DNA of 64,000 bases from Stropharia rugosoannulata (lineage: Eukaryota > Basidiomycota > Agaricomycetes > Agaricales > Strophariaceae): contig JANCIK010000003.1 of assembly GCA_028532985.1 (NCBI GenBank), forward strand, positions 2,738,001 to 2,802,000. The letters run 5' to 3'. Shown here one piece after another: positions 11,123 through 21,611 of this stretch (position 1 is its first letter; each line of letters starts with the position of its first letter). The notes beneath the pieces were generated by a model. The model was not told the DNA's origin, ran no database searches, and saw only the letters and a list, made by a program, of their open reading frames with translations. Both the position numbers and the translations under genes were made by a program.

Positions 11123-13644
11123 ATGGCGGCCACCAGTTATAATGCCTTAAATGAGAACACCAATTCGCCGTATGGCACCAATCAACCCCGCTACAACGAG
11201 TCCACCGGCTACATATCCCCTGCCCACCCCAGAAAACGACTGAGTAACTGGATAAAATTTGGTGTGCCTGTGCTACTTGCAGTCATCATCGCTGCCGTAG
11301 TTGCTGGTGTTGTTGCAACACGACATCACAACAAGAATGCTAGCGCAAGCAACAGTAGTTCTTCGAGCTCTGGGAGCTCTGCGGACCCTGCGGCAGTCAG
11401 CTCCATTGCTAGCGCAAAATTAGCTGCTGGCCGCTTTGCAACCGCTACGGACAGTGAATTCATGGTCCCGGTTTATCCATCAACGGTAAGCTTCTGCTTT
11501 TTTGTCTGGATTATATTAAGCGACGTTGTACATTAGACAAACGCAGTCACCTTTGCTACGCCCACCTTTGTTGCCACCACAGACGCAAAGATCGCCTGGC
11601 CCGCTGACCCCTTCCAACCTTCCAACCCCAGTCCGACTTCTGTTCGCCCAGACCGTCCCCGTCTCATTGCTCCCTCGTACAAATGGCAGGCTCTTCCTAA
11701 TTTGATTGCAAACGATCCCTACCTTCAAAGCTGGAATGCCACCATCTTCGGAAATGCCACAACATACTATCCGTTGCCGCCGGTGGTTTACCACTTGGAT
11801 GGCTCTAGTGGCATCCTCGACAACGCTCGCGAAATCAAGATGCGCATCAAGGCGTTTGCTTACGCATACCGGATGTCCAATGACACAAAGTGGGTTAACC
11901 GCGCATGGGCGGAGATTCAGGTGAGAATTGACATGGCTGTTCGGAGAGTTGTAGGCTAACCGTGACATCCGCTATAGAACGCCGCTGGTAACGGCACTAC
12001 CTCCTTCGGTCCGGCCACTGACAAATGGAACACCAACCACTTCCTTGATGCCGCCGAATTCTCTGCTGCCTTTGGTATTGCCTATGACTGGCTCAATGAT
12101 GTATGGAGCGATGATCAGAAGGCACAAATGCGCTTCACAATGATTCAGTACGGTCTAGGGCCCGGATTGACCGTCTTCACTCAGAATGCGGGCTTCGGTT
12201 GGTGGAGTCAATCTACCATCACTGGTAACTGGAATTGTGTTTGCAACGGCGGTCTCACAGTTGGCGCACTCGCAATTCTCGGTGACGACGACACTGGCAC
12301 TGCCAGTCAGCTATTGGGCTTCACTATCGACAACGCTAAGTCAGCTTGCGTCAACGCGGTGTCTAGTGACGGTTCGTGGGCGGAAACAACTAATTATTGG
12401 TACTTTGGTACTACTGGTCATGCTGAGATGACATCTGCGTTGATCACCGCCACAGGCTCGGACTACGGTCTCCTCACCACTAACCCCAACTTCAGCAAGA
12501 CTGGTCAATTCCATATGTCAGCATACGGCCCTACCTCTCTTTTCAACTATGGTGACCACGGTCCCAACAAGTTCTCCACCACGGCCAACTCCATGCTCTT
12601 CTACGCCGAACAGTTCCAGATGCCCGCCTACGCTCTGTTCCAGCGCGAACAGGCAGATGCCGCTGAACCGTGGAGCATGTTCTGGTATGATCCTACCGTC
12701 TCTGGTGCCTTCTGGAATGGTCAGCCACTGGATAACTTCTTCGATAACGCCACCGACCAATGGGCGTCAATGCGGAGCAGTTGGACCGACCAGCATGCAT
12801 TATTCGTTGCTATTAAGGGTGGTCACGACCAAAATCACCAAACACACAATGACCTGGATGTCGGCGACTTTGTTCTTGACGCACTCGGCACGCGCTGGGC
12901 TGGTGAATTGGGTTCCGGAGACTACAACTCCCCTGATTACTTCACGAGCGACGCTCAGAATGCTGTCCGTTGGGAATATTACCGCAAGATGACTGAAGGG
13001 CAGAATACCATTTTGATTAACAAGACCAACCAGAATGTTGCTGCCGCCCCAACCATCACCCACGATTCATCGAACACATCTCAAGGAGATAGCACAGTTG
13101 TATCTCTCGCTACGGACGATACCGCTTTCTGGGTGACGGACATGACTTCAGCCTACTTTTCTGCGTAAGCTGTTCATCAATGTTCATTACATTATAATTT
13201 AACCTATTTTGTCGCAGGTCGACTGTTAAGCGTGGCATCCGTCTTCTCAACGGGCGGCGACAGGTGCTCCTTCAAGATGAAGTTACTGCCACCGCCGACG
13301 TGCAATGGCGCATGCACACGAATGCGACTGTCAGCATCGACACATCAGGTACATCAGCGACGCTGACGCTGGACGGACAGACGATGCTCGTGTCCATGCT
13401 CAACCCGCCTTCGGGTGCTGCGTTTAGCCAGGGACCCGCTCAGAGGTTCTCCTCGGATGTCACACCGCCTGTTCCTGATCAGCCGAACCCAGGTGTAACA
13501 GTGCTGATGATTGATTTACCGAATGCTGGTACCTATACCTTAGAGGTCCTATTCAACCCTCAGTGGCCCGGCATGTCATCGAGTGATTTCGTGACACCAC
13601 CTAATGTAGCATTGGATAGCTGGACACTCACTAGTCATAACTAA
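11123..13644 (+). CDS. Membrane-anchored heparinase II/III-like polysaccharide lyase family protein
   Basis: Join(11123..11485, 11537..11920, 11978..13164, 13218..13644) gives 786 aa. The N-terminal ~42 residues are polar. One membrane segment follows (about 45-66, VPVLLAVIIAAVVAGVV), then a Ser-rich linker and a large ectodomain: type II topology. The (alpha/alpha) toroid-like region includes LDNAREIKMRIKAFAYAYRM and AAFGIAYDWL. The heparinase II/III-like signature is HNDLDVGDFVLDALGTRWAG (about residues 537-556). A beta-rich C-terminal domain follows. Bacterial members eliminate uronic-acid glycans; the substrate of fungal members is not clear from sequence, so I assign only the fold family. 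Several N-x-S/T sites fit a secreted face. The neighbouring Ser/Thr-rich protein is also a surface candidate. Confidence 0.85.
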
Positions 13645-13974
13645 TACCTTTGGACAATCATTCGTAGTACTCATACGGACATACGTTTTTGTTTAGTTTT
13701 TGTAGTTTGTTGATTCATTGCTGTTGGCATGAACGAACATTTTATGATTTTGACATGAATGATGGGTGCCCTGGGTGTGGTGTTGTTTGGACCGGTTACC
13801 ATGCGCAACTGAACGCTCCACTTTTGTTTGTTCTCTTTATCGACCGTCGTTCCTTAGGCCTCCAACATCTGTCCCCCTCCAGACCCCTTGACGGTGTCGC
13901 TCCAACCGCTATTGAGAGCCTGCATTCCCCGGAAAAGTCATTGTCAGCCCCTTCAACGCACCGTAGGAACCACC
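13645..13974. other. Tandem intergenic gap
   Basis: 3' region of the heparinase-like gene and 5' region of the next gene. C/T-rich stretches precede the start at 13975. No other feature seen. Confidence 0.45.
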
Positions 13975-15043
13975 ATGCTGTCTCCATCTCGCAGGCTCAT
14001 TGTCCCGCTCTTTGTCTACTTGTCGCTCCTTCTGGCCACCACCGTCGACGGCCATGATGCCCACGATGCCCCCCACTTGAAGCGTATTATGAAAAAGCGC
14101 GCGCTTTTTGGCAGCGGCGATCCCCTCCTGCCAACTGTTGTTGCGGGAGCAGGGGCCATTCCTTCACTCTCCTCCTCAACAGACGCTTCTTCCAGCACTT
14201 CGGCCTCCTCCAGCAGCGTGACCAGCTCATCCACCAGTGCGACAGATTCGTCTGTAAGACTTATGCTTCATTCCCATTGTACTTGGCTAACAGTTATTCC
14301 AGACCAGCGCTAGTTCGTCTAGCAGTTCCTCTGCATCTGATTCTTCTACATCGCAGAGCTCCTCTAGTACGACTTCGTCGTCGTCCACGACCTCGTCAAC
14401 AGCGTCTTCTACGTCTCCCACCTCTTCCTCGACCCCGGCTCCAACAAGCACTTCAGCCAGTATCAACATCATTCAGCAGCAAGAGCCATCTACGAGCACT
14501 TTCGTACCAACTCTGACAGTCTTCTCATCGGTCCCTGGATCAACCCCGACTGATAATAGCACTGCTGTTAATACTGCCGCATCCCCGCTCTCTGCTGCCG
14601 CCCAAGACGACGAAGGCAAGAGCAAAACTTTGACAGCTCTCATCGCTGTGGCTGCCTCTCTGGGAGGTATTGCTATCATGTGGACTGTCTTCCGCAAGTG
14701 GAAGCTCTCCAGCTCCAAGAAGTTTGACGAGCGTCTGCGCCCCATCGACTGGCAACAGCCCACTGCCGACGACGGTGTCTTCCCCGTTCACCGTCGCCAC
14801 TCCGGCGCCTCTTCCTTCCGGTCTGGACCTGGCCACAGCGACTCTTCCAGCCGCGCCCATGATCCCCTTGACCATGACTTCACAGCTGGCGCCAGCACTG
14901 TCGGTGGATATGCGGATCTCTCGCGTGGCCCGAGCCCCCTACCCCCTATGCAGGAGAAACTCGTGCGCGGCCCCAGCTTCAACAGGACTTTCGATAACGG
15001 TGTCCCCATTCACCAACAAGGCTACGGCGGTACTAGATATTAA
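13975..15043 (+). CDS. Ser/Thr-rich single-pass membrane protein with signal peptide
   Basis: Join(13975..14253, 14303..15043) gives 339 aa. It has a signal peptide (LIVPLFVYLSLLLATTVDG), an ectodomain dominated by Ser/Thr/Ala (about residues 60-190, likely heavily O-mannosylated), and one membrane segment (TLTALIAVAASLGGIAIMW, about 201-220). A basic stop-transfer (RKWKLSSSKKF) and a ~115-residue cytosolic tail rich in Ser, Pro and Gly end at GGYGGTRY. The layout resembles fungal wall-stress sensors of the Wsc/Mid2 type, but no WSC or cysteine-rich domain is present, so the role is unknown. Gene family members with this plan are common in basidiomycetes and often unannotated. Confidence 0.85.
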
Positions 15044-15495
15044 ATTGATATACCTACAAATAACTAGGTGGCGAAAATTCACAGCCCACAACGGCTCTGC
15101 GTGATTGCAAATTTTATGCATCCCGTCTAGACCGGCGCTCGTTACATATTCCCATTCCTTTACTTTCTCACACTGCCACTGGATTGGACACCCTTTTTCT
15201 AGCTCCTGGTCCGCATCACCCTCTTATCAATGAATAAACTAGTTTCTTTCTTTCTCGGCCCTCTCGTGCTCCACTTTAAGTCCATAATTCCTCATATACC
15301 CCGGGCAATTTTTATGATCATCTTTTGGTTTCCTTGTGATGTTTTAACCTGCTCGGTAACCTTGGTTATGAGATCACGCATTGCATTATCACGATTAATA
15401 TGGTGAATAAACCTCATGGACTCATTCCTCCACACTGGCTGTACTAGCATAGACTAGCATTTCTTTCTTATTCACAAAACATTTTTTATTAACAG
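15044..15495. other. Convergent gap
   Basis: 452 bp between two stop codons; AT-rich, with no conserved coding or RNA signal noticed. Confidence 0.5.
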
Positions 15496-17375
15496 CTAGA
15501 ACAGTGATTGCATCAGGTTCTTCAACCGTGAGGGATTCATAGCGGTAGCAAATAATAGTGCAATAGACAATGTATACAATGGACCCCATTTCCACAGGTG
15601 GTTGGATAACCGATGTGTCCTCGTAGGCGGCTGCATAACGCCGAGAGTTGCAACGTCCGGATGCAAAGGCATCGGTTCGTCGTCTTGTATCCGTGCGCTC
15701 TCGAAGAAAAGGCCTTCAAGCCCCGTGGGCTTCTCCGGGGCGAAAAAGCGTTGGGGTCGTAGCCAGCTGTCGTCTTCTTCTATGTTCGGGCGTTTCTGCA
15801 CGTTCGGGTTTGATGTTGACGACGATGCCACACCATCGGGGTGTGTAGGCGTCCAGTCCATGTCGTCCGCATCCGGCACGGCCCTTGGCGGTGTACGCTG
15901 GGCTGCGCCTGGTAGAGACGGGAGGCCGAATACGGGATTGACCCGCGGGGCGATGGGATTGCTTGCGAGCGCACGGGAGAGGTAAAGGTCGTGCTCTGTG
16001 ATAGCGGGCGTTTGGGACCGTGCCGTGCGCAAGGTGTCCGGCAGAGGCGTCCCGGAACGCGATTTGTCAAATTTGTAGGAATGGGTATCAATGAGACGAA
16101 TGGCCGGTGGGTGGCGGATGCGGAGTACAGAACAGGATACAACGATAGCCTGGGTAAGGGTCACTGGTCAGAGTTCTGAAGTGGAAGATAAAATTGAGAA
16201 GCTTACAACGAAATCAACAAAGAAAGCGCTGAAGAAGTAGATTGTGCGGAATGTGTCTCGATGTAATGCATCGAGATTTGGTTTAAACCAGTTAATAGAG
16301 AGTATGAGGGAAGTAATAAATCGGGTTGCCCAAGTTAGCATTTGGACGGTCTACAACAACAGTGTCAGTATAAATAGATTTAATATAGCAGAAGAAAGGT
16401 ACTAACATTGTAAGTCTTTTTGCCTTGTACACGGATATCGCGTCCTTGTATCTGAGCTTTTAAAGTAGAATGGTATGTAGGGTTCCAAGCGGTCCATAAT
16501 AGGGATGATAGAACAAATAGAGGTAAGATGGGACGAGAAAATGAGAGCCACTTGAACGGATGATAACCATACACAGCTGCCATATGCACATTAGTGAAAC
16601 ATTGAGAATAAATGCGCATTATAATAAAAACTAATACGCACCGCTTAAGTTGCCACCCATAGATATAATATACGAAACCACAAAGAGGCACCCTCGAACC
16701 CTCCACCACTGTATCGCCCTGGGTGGGATTCTGAGCCTCGAATCATTCGTATCAGATACCCGTCGTCGACGATGCTTGCCCTTGATCAACCAGCCGTCCA
16801 GAGCCTTCGTGCGTGCCATATGGTCCTTCTTCTCGATCTCCTCCTCGACCTGTGGCAGACATTGTTCGCAAACAGGCGGCAGGCGTGCGTAAAGCGACTC
16901 CCGGTAAGCAGACAGACCTTGTACGAGCTGCTCGTACTTGGGATGCTTTTGCAAGAAGTATTATTTATTGGCCAAGAGACAAAAAGGAGGGTGACGCACA
17001 GAGGGATCGGGGAGATACTCAGAGAGGATTTGCGTTATGAGCCTTTGGTTTGCCAAACACGACTGGCAAAAGGGACCGGGTCCGTACATGCTTGGAAGAC
17101 GGTCTTTACTGTGCGAAGCTAATGAGATATGAGCACTGCGCAGGGGTTGGATGAGTGGCGAAGTGCAGACACGCACCGCGTTTGGAGAACGATCGCTTAT
17201 TCAACTGCTCCTCGTGCATGGCAGGTTCGTCCGAAATAATTGTGCCATTCTTGTCGAATCGGTTCCAGCAGGTGCATGATGGGCACTTGAAGTCTCTGAT
17301 AGCGGTTGAGATGTGGACAGGGGAGAGGCAGAAGAAACACTGGGCGCTGCTGTGCCGTTTGAAGAGTGCAGCCAT
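15496..17375 (-). CDS. Ima1/Samp1-like inner nuclear membrane protein
   Basis: Likely inner nuclear membrane protein of the Ima1 (fission yeast) / NET5-Samp1 (animal) family, which links the nuclear envelope to chromatin and microtubules. The start at 17375 gives MAALFKRHSSAQCFFCLSP. The N-terminal Ima1 domain shows zinc-like cysteine pairs: CFFC, then CPSCTCWNRFDKNG and ISDEPAMH, followed by a third pair in FCQSCLANQRL and a fourth in CEQCLPQVEEEIEKKDHMAR. Several hydrophobic segments follow (for example CLFVVSYIIS, RPILPLFVLSSLL, TIYFFSAFFVDFV). The C-terminal half is Pro/Asp-rich, ending with a last membrane-like segment (YTLSIALLFATAM). Multiple introns are needed. The gene is divergent from the SNAPC1-like gene, with 130 bp between starts. 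Confidence 0.83.
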
Positions 17376-17505
17376 ATGGGCTGGGCAGAAAACAAGAGAG
17401 CTGAGCGGCGCGCGAGGCAGTTATTTGGCCCGGGCGCGGGTGCCAAATAAACCGCGTGAAATCTCATTTGAGCGATGGCAATTACTTTGGGTTCATGTCC
17501 AATTC

Positions 17506-18540
17506 ATGTCCATTCACCCAGCACCCTCGTCATCCACCGGCCGCGGCGACGTAGTACTGCAGCCAAACTATTTCACGTCCTCTGTATACGTGAAGGCACT
17601 GCGTAATGACATCTCAACGCTGATTCTACGCTATCACGAGGCGTACCACCAGCCCGGCGCGGCCGTACAGCCGTTTCCGCTGTTTAAAACGACCTGGCTG
17701 AGCATGGGCTGGAATTGGCTCCAATTCAAAGTGTTCGATAACCGGTCGCGTCATACGTTTCTGGAAGTCACAACCCGACTATTCCTGGGTATGAAATAGC
17801 AGACGTTCATGGAACCCACTGCAATCTTAATGAAATCTATTTGCAGAACGAACAGTCAGGACCGAAGCCCCGTTCACTCGTGCTGTGGCACTGTTTGGGA
17901 TGTACACCTTCTTTTACACCCAGGTAAAGGGGTCGGCACCGCCGCTACTGCATATAACGCATATACCCATTCCCTGTGGCATGTCTTGCATATGTTCCCT
18001 TCAGATGCATACTGAGTAGAGTCCACAGATCACCACGCGTTGCTGTTGGAGTTCCCAGACGCACTAACTAGCGCCAGCCTTAGTCCTCTGCAGCCCCATG
18101 TGCGATATATACTATCGCGACTGCAGGCTGACCTCGTGTTTTACATACTTCCCAGGAGTGATCTGAGTGCAATGAACCCGCGTGAGCTGCCCAGAGAGCT
18201 GCATGCCGACGACGGTATTATTTTCGCGGGCCCAGATGGGCAGAAAAGGAAAGGGCGCCCGCCGCGCCGCGAGAAGGGCAAAAAAGCTCGACTTGCTCTG
18301 GACGAACTCGACGAATTCATTTCGCACGGGTACCGCAATGATGAGGATCCAGCCGAGATGGCTGCTGCGCTAGACCAGTACATCGAGGTCAAGCAGGCGC
18401 TGCTGGAGGAGGTGGGCGCGGAGAGCGTGGACGAGGTGGGGCAGCTGGTGACACAGCATCTGCGGGAGGCGCGGGAACTTGTTGACGGAAGGGGCAGTGT
18501 GGGAGCGGAAAACATATCTATATTTGATTTGTGCAAGTAG
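17506..18540 (+). CDS. SNAPC1/SNAP43-like protein (tentative)
   Basis: Join(17506..17788, 17847..17923, 18022..18540) gives 292 aa with consistent phase. An N-terminal segment (FKTTWLSMGWNWLQFK, then a run ending TTRLFLGERT) and the helix AVALFGMYTFFYTQ resemble the helical domain of SNAPC1, a subunit of the snRNA-activating complex, where a Tyr/Leu-rich helix ends in NTQ. The C-terminal half has a basic patch (KRKGRPPRREKGKKAR, possibly a nuclear signal) and a long acidic helical part. Resemblance is by eye and modest; an unrelated nuclear protein is possible. The intron-3 acceptor (AG at 18020..18021) was chosen to keep the frame. Confidence 0.5.
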
Positions 18541-18721
18541 GCTTGGCGGGACCCACAAGTCAGAACGTCATAGAAGGCGGATGTCGCTTTCTTCTTTATT
18601 TTATTCCGTCAGCCTAAAAGTCGTAGCGCTGATGTAAGCTGGAGTGCGAAAGTTTGCGTTGGACGGATCACTTGTTCGAGCAGCCCCAGCGCCTGCACTC
18701 CCCTCTTCTCGTCTGTTCACC

Positions 18722-21303
18722 ATGGCCAACGCCTTCAACCCGAACCCAGAGCGCAAGTACTATGCGCACAGCAGCGACTCACCATCCATCATCAACCTCT
18801 TGCGCGGCTCTGCGTACGCCGGCCTCAACTCTAATCGCGAATCCTCTGTGGGATCTCTGGTGAGCTCAAATATGCGCTGTACAGGCGCGCCAGACTGATC
18901 TGCAGAACATGCAGTCGCCTTACGATGTCACGCCTAATATTAGCCGAAGTCCCTCAGTCGCACCTTCTATTTCTGACAAAGTCAGCTATTTGCACACTGA
19001 GACTTTTGATACCTCGACTCATGCGACCCCCTCAGTTTTCTCTCTCCCCAGATCCTACAGCCTGGGGCTCCAATCTTTCCCCTGAATTTGTCGAGCCAGA
19101 CGACTACCTGCATAATCCAGATCCGCGGCGAGACCCAAAACTTGAAAGCAAATTGGATGTTTTCTCGTATCGAGGAGTGACGAATGTCGGGTGCCTTCTT
19201 TTGCTATTGCTTGGTCTGATAGCGCTGTTGTGCGTACTACCGTCTCGCCCTCTTTAGTCCATGACTGACATGTATATAGCGCTGGCTATCCTATAACAAC
19301 GTATTTCACAACAAAGAAGCCATCAACATTAGGTGGTTTCAACATTGGGGGCATCAATGCTACTGGACAAGTACGATTTGTCATATTCACTGTCTGATAT
19401 AATACTAATCTTCTTTGCGTAAGGTTTCCATGATACCTGGGAAAGGCCTGATAGACCCCGACACACCTAAAGAAGTATATACCAAAAAATCATATTCGAA
19501 CCCAAGCAAGGAGTTGCAGCTTGTCTTTAGCGATGAATTTAACGTCGAAGGCCGCTCGTTTTACCCCGGAGATGATCCTTACTGGGAAGCTGTCGACATG
19601 CATTATTGGTCGGTGCGTAAACCTTGCCGTACCTTATTTTACTCTTTTTTCAATAAAGTATCATATCAGACAAACAACATGGAGTGGTATGACCCGGAAG
19701 CCGTGACGACCAAAGATGGTGCACTCGAGATAACTCTATCAGAGAAGCAGACTCATGGGGTGAATTGGGAAGGAGGGTTAGTTGCGACTTGGAACAAGTT
19801 TTGCTTTACGGGCGGCCTAGTAGAAACTGCTGTCACACTACCTGGAACCCCCGATGTTCAAGGGTTGTGGCCTGCCGTTTGGACTCTCGGAAATTTAGGT
19901 CAGTGTCCCTCAGGATTTATTAATACAAGATTTTAATACGGCGCTGCTTTTAGGACGAGTAGGTTACGGCGCGACATTAGAAGGAGTGGTACGGTGACAT
20001 TACTTTTAATATTCGGCTCTCTCTGAATATTTCGTCTTATAGTGGCCGTACACATATGACGCATGTGACGTCGGTACTCTCCCAAACCAGACGCTGAACG
20101 GGCTGCCTCTCGCCGCAACAGAAAACGGCGATGCTGGACACGGCGGTGTACTCTCCTACCTGCAGGGGCAGAGGCTCTCGCGGTGCACCTGCAAAGGAGA
20201 GTCCCATCCTGGCCCGGTGCATACCGATGGCACCTACGTTGGACGCGCGGCGCCGGAAATCGATATCTTCGAAGCGCAGGCATATCGGATTTTTCAATTC
20301 TGCATAATTTTTTCTTACTTCTGCACTCTCAGGTATCAGGCGAGCCCCTTATAGGCGAGGTATCGCAATCGGCACAGTGGGCCGTAAGTGACAATTCCGG
20401 CATGGTGTTGGACTCATAAGTACTAATGCGGATACAATGCAGCCGTTTAATGCCGGGTATAAATGGTTCAACAACTCCGATACTTATACCATCTACAATG
20501 AGACGAAGTCATTCCTCAACCCATACGCTGGCGGTGTGTTCCAGCAAGCTACTTCGGTTGTGTCTTTAACTAGTACGTCCGATTTTTATTTTTATTGCTT
20601 AGGAGAGTCTATTTATATGTTCATGTAGATCAGGAATGTTACGAGTTAACTGGAGGATGCTTCTCCGTTTATGGCTTTGAATATAAACCAGGTTCGTCTG
20701 CTTACTCTATCCAATGTTTTGAACTTATTATTAAATAACAACTATAGGTTTTGATAATGCTGTGAGTTTTGCGTTACAGTAACAAACGAATTAGTTAAGA
20801 TGCTGATTCTGGGATAGTATATTACATGGGTGTCAGATGGCCTTCCTTCATGGACTATTAGGTCCTCAGGTCTTGCTGCCGATACACGGGTAGAGATTTC
20901 AGACAGGCCTATGCCTCAGGAACCCATGGTACGTTCATTTCATTTCTCTGTCATAGATCATCTGAACTTTTTTCCCTGTAGTATCTGATAGCGAACTTGG
21001 GCATGTCCAAGAACTTCGGTGAAGTCGACCTGGAACACCTTACTTTCCCAGCCAAGATGAGAGTCGATTGGATACGAGTCTACCAGCCAGCGGACGAAAT
21101 CAATATTGGTTGTGACCCCCCAGATTTCCCAACTGCGGCCTACATTGAGAGGTTTGATAAGATTTTATGCATTATAATGTCAATGTTATTGATTTTCCTC
21201 ATGGAATAGGTATAAAGAAGCATATGCCAACCCTAATCTCACGACATGGGTCGACGATTACAAGCAACCAGTCCCAAAAAATAGCTTCGCTGGGGAGTGC
21301 TAA
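18722..21303 (+). CDS. Kre6/Skn1-family beta-glucan biosynthesis protein (GH16)
   Basis: Type II membrane glycoprotein of the secretory pathway needed for beta-1,6-glucan in fungal walls. The start at 18722 (MANAFNPNPERKY) is followed by a Ser-rich cytosolic part, LDVFSYRGVTNVG and a membrane span (CLLLLLLGLIALL). The lumenal GH16-type domain includes LVFSDEFNVEGRSFYPGDDP, WTLGNLGRVGYGAT and the catalytic E-x-D-x-x-E signature EIDIFEAQ. The C-terminus carries MRVDWIRVYQ and CDPPDFPTAAYIERY, ending at FAGEC, all typical of the family. There are about a dozen introns, including some very short exons around 20700..20830. The product is near 600 aa, the usual length for basidiomycete members. Confidence 0.92.
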
Positions 21304-21611
21304 ACCACTCCTGACCACATTTCACCCGTTAGACATTTGTTGGGTATGGACTTATGGACTAATGCTCCAGCCGTTCAATTGGACTATGTACATTATCATT
21401 ATCAACAAAATCACCTCTGGCCCTTTGTATTTATTAACAGCTCTTATTTATCGTAGGGCAGACAAATAAAACATGTATGGAAGTAGACAGTCAAAAAACT
21501 CTGTAGTCGGTCTGTCATTACATGTAGAAATATAGAAAACATGCGCATAATAACAGCTTGTCGTGCGATACGTAGTATCGTGTGTTTGAGAGTTAAATCG
21601 CAAAGCAGAAA
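21304..21611. other. Convergent gap
   Basis: 308 bp between the stop codons of the Kre6-like and UBE2O-like genes; AT-rich, nothing recognised. Confidence 0.5.

Noticed and set aside
15602..15985. 127-aa plus-strand frame
   Set aside because: Antisense to the C-terminal half of the Ima1-like gene, with no protein features.
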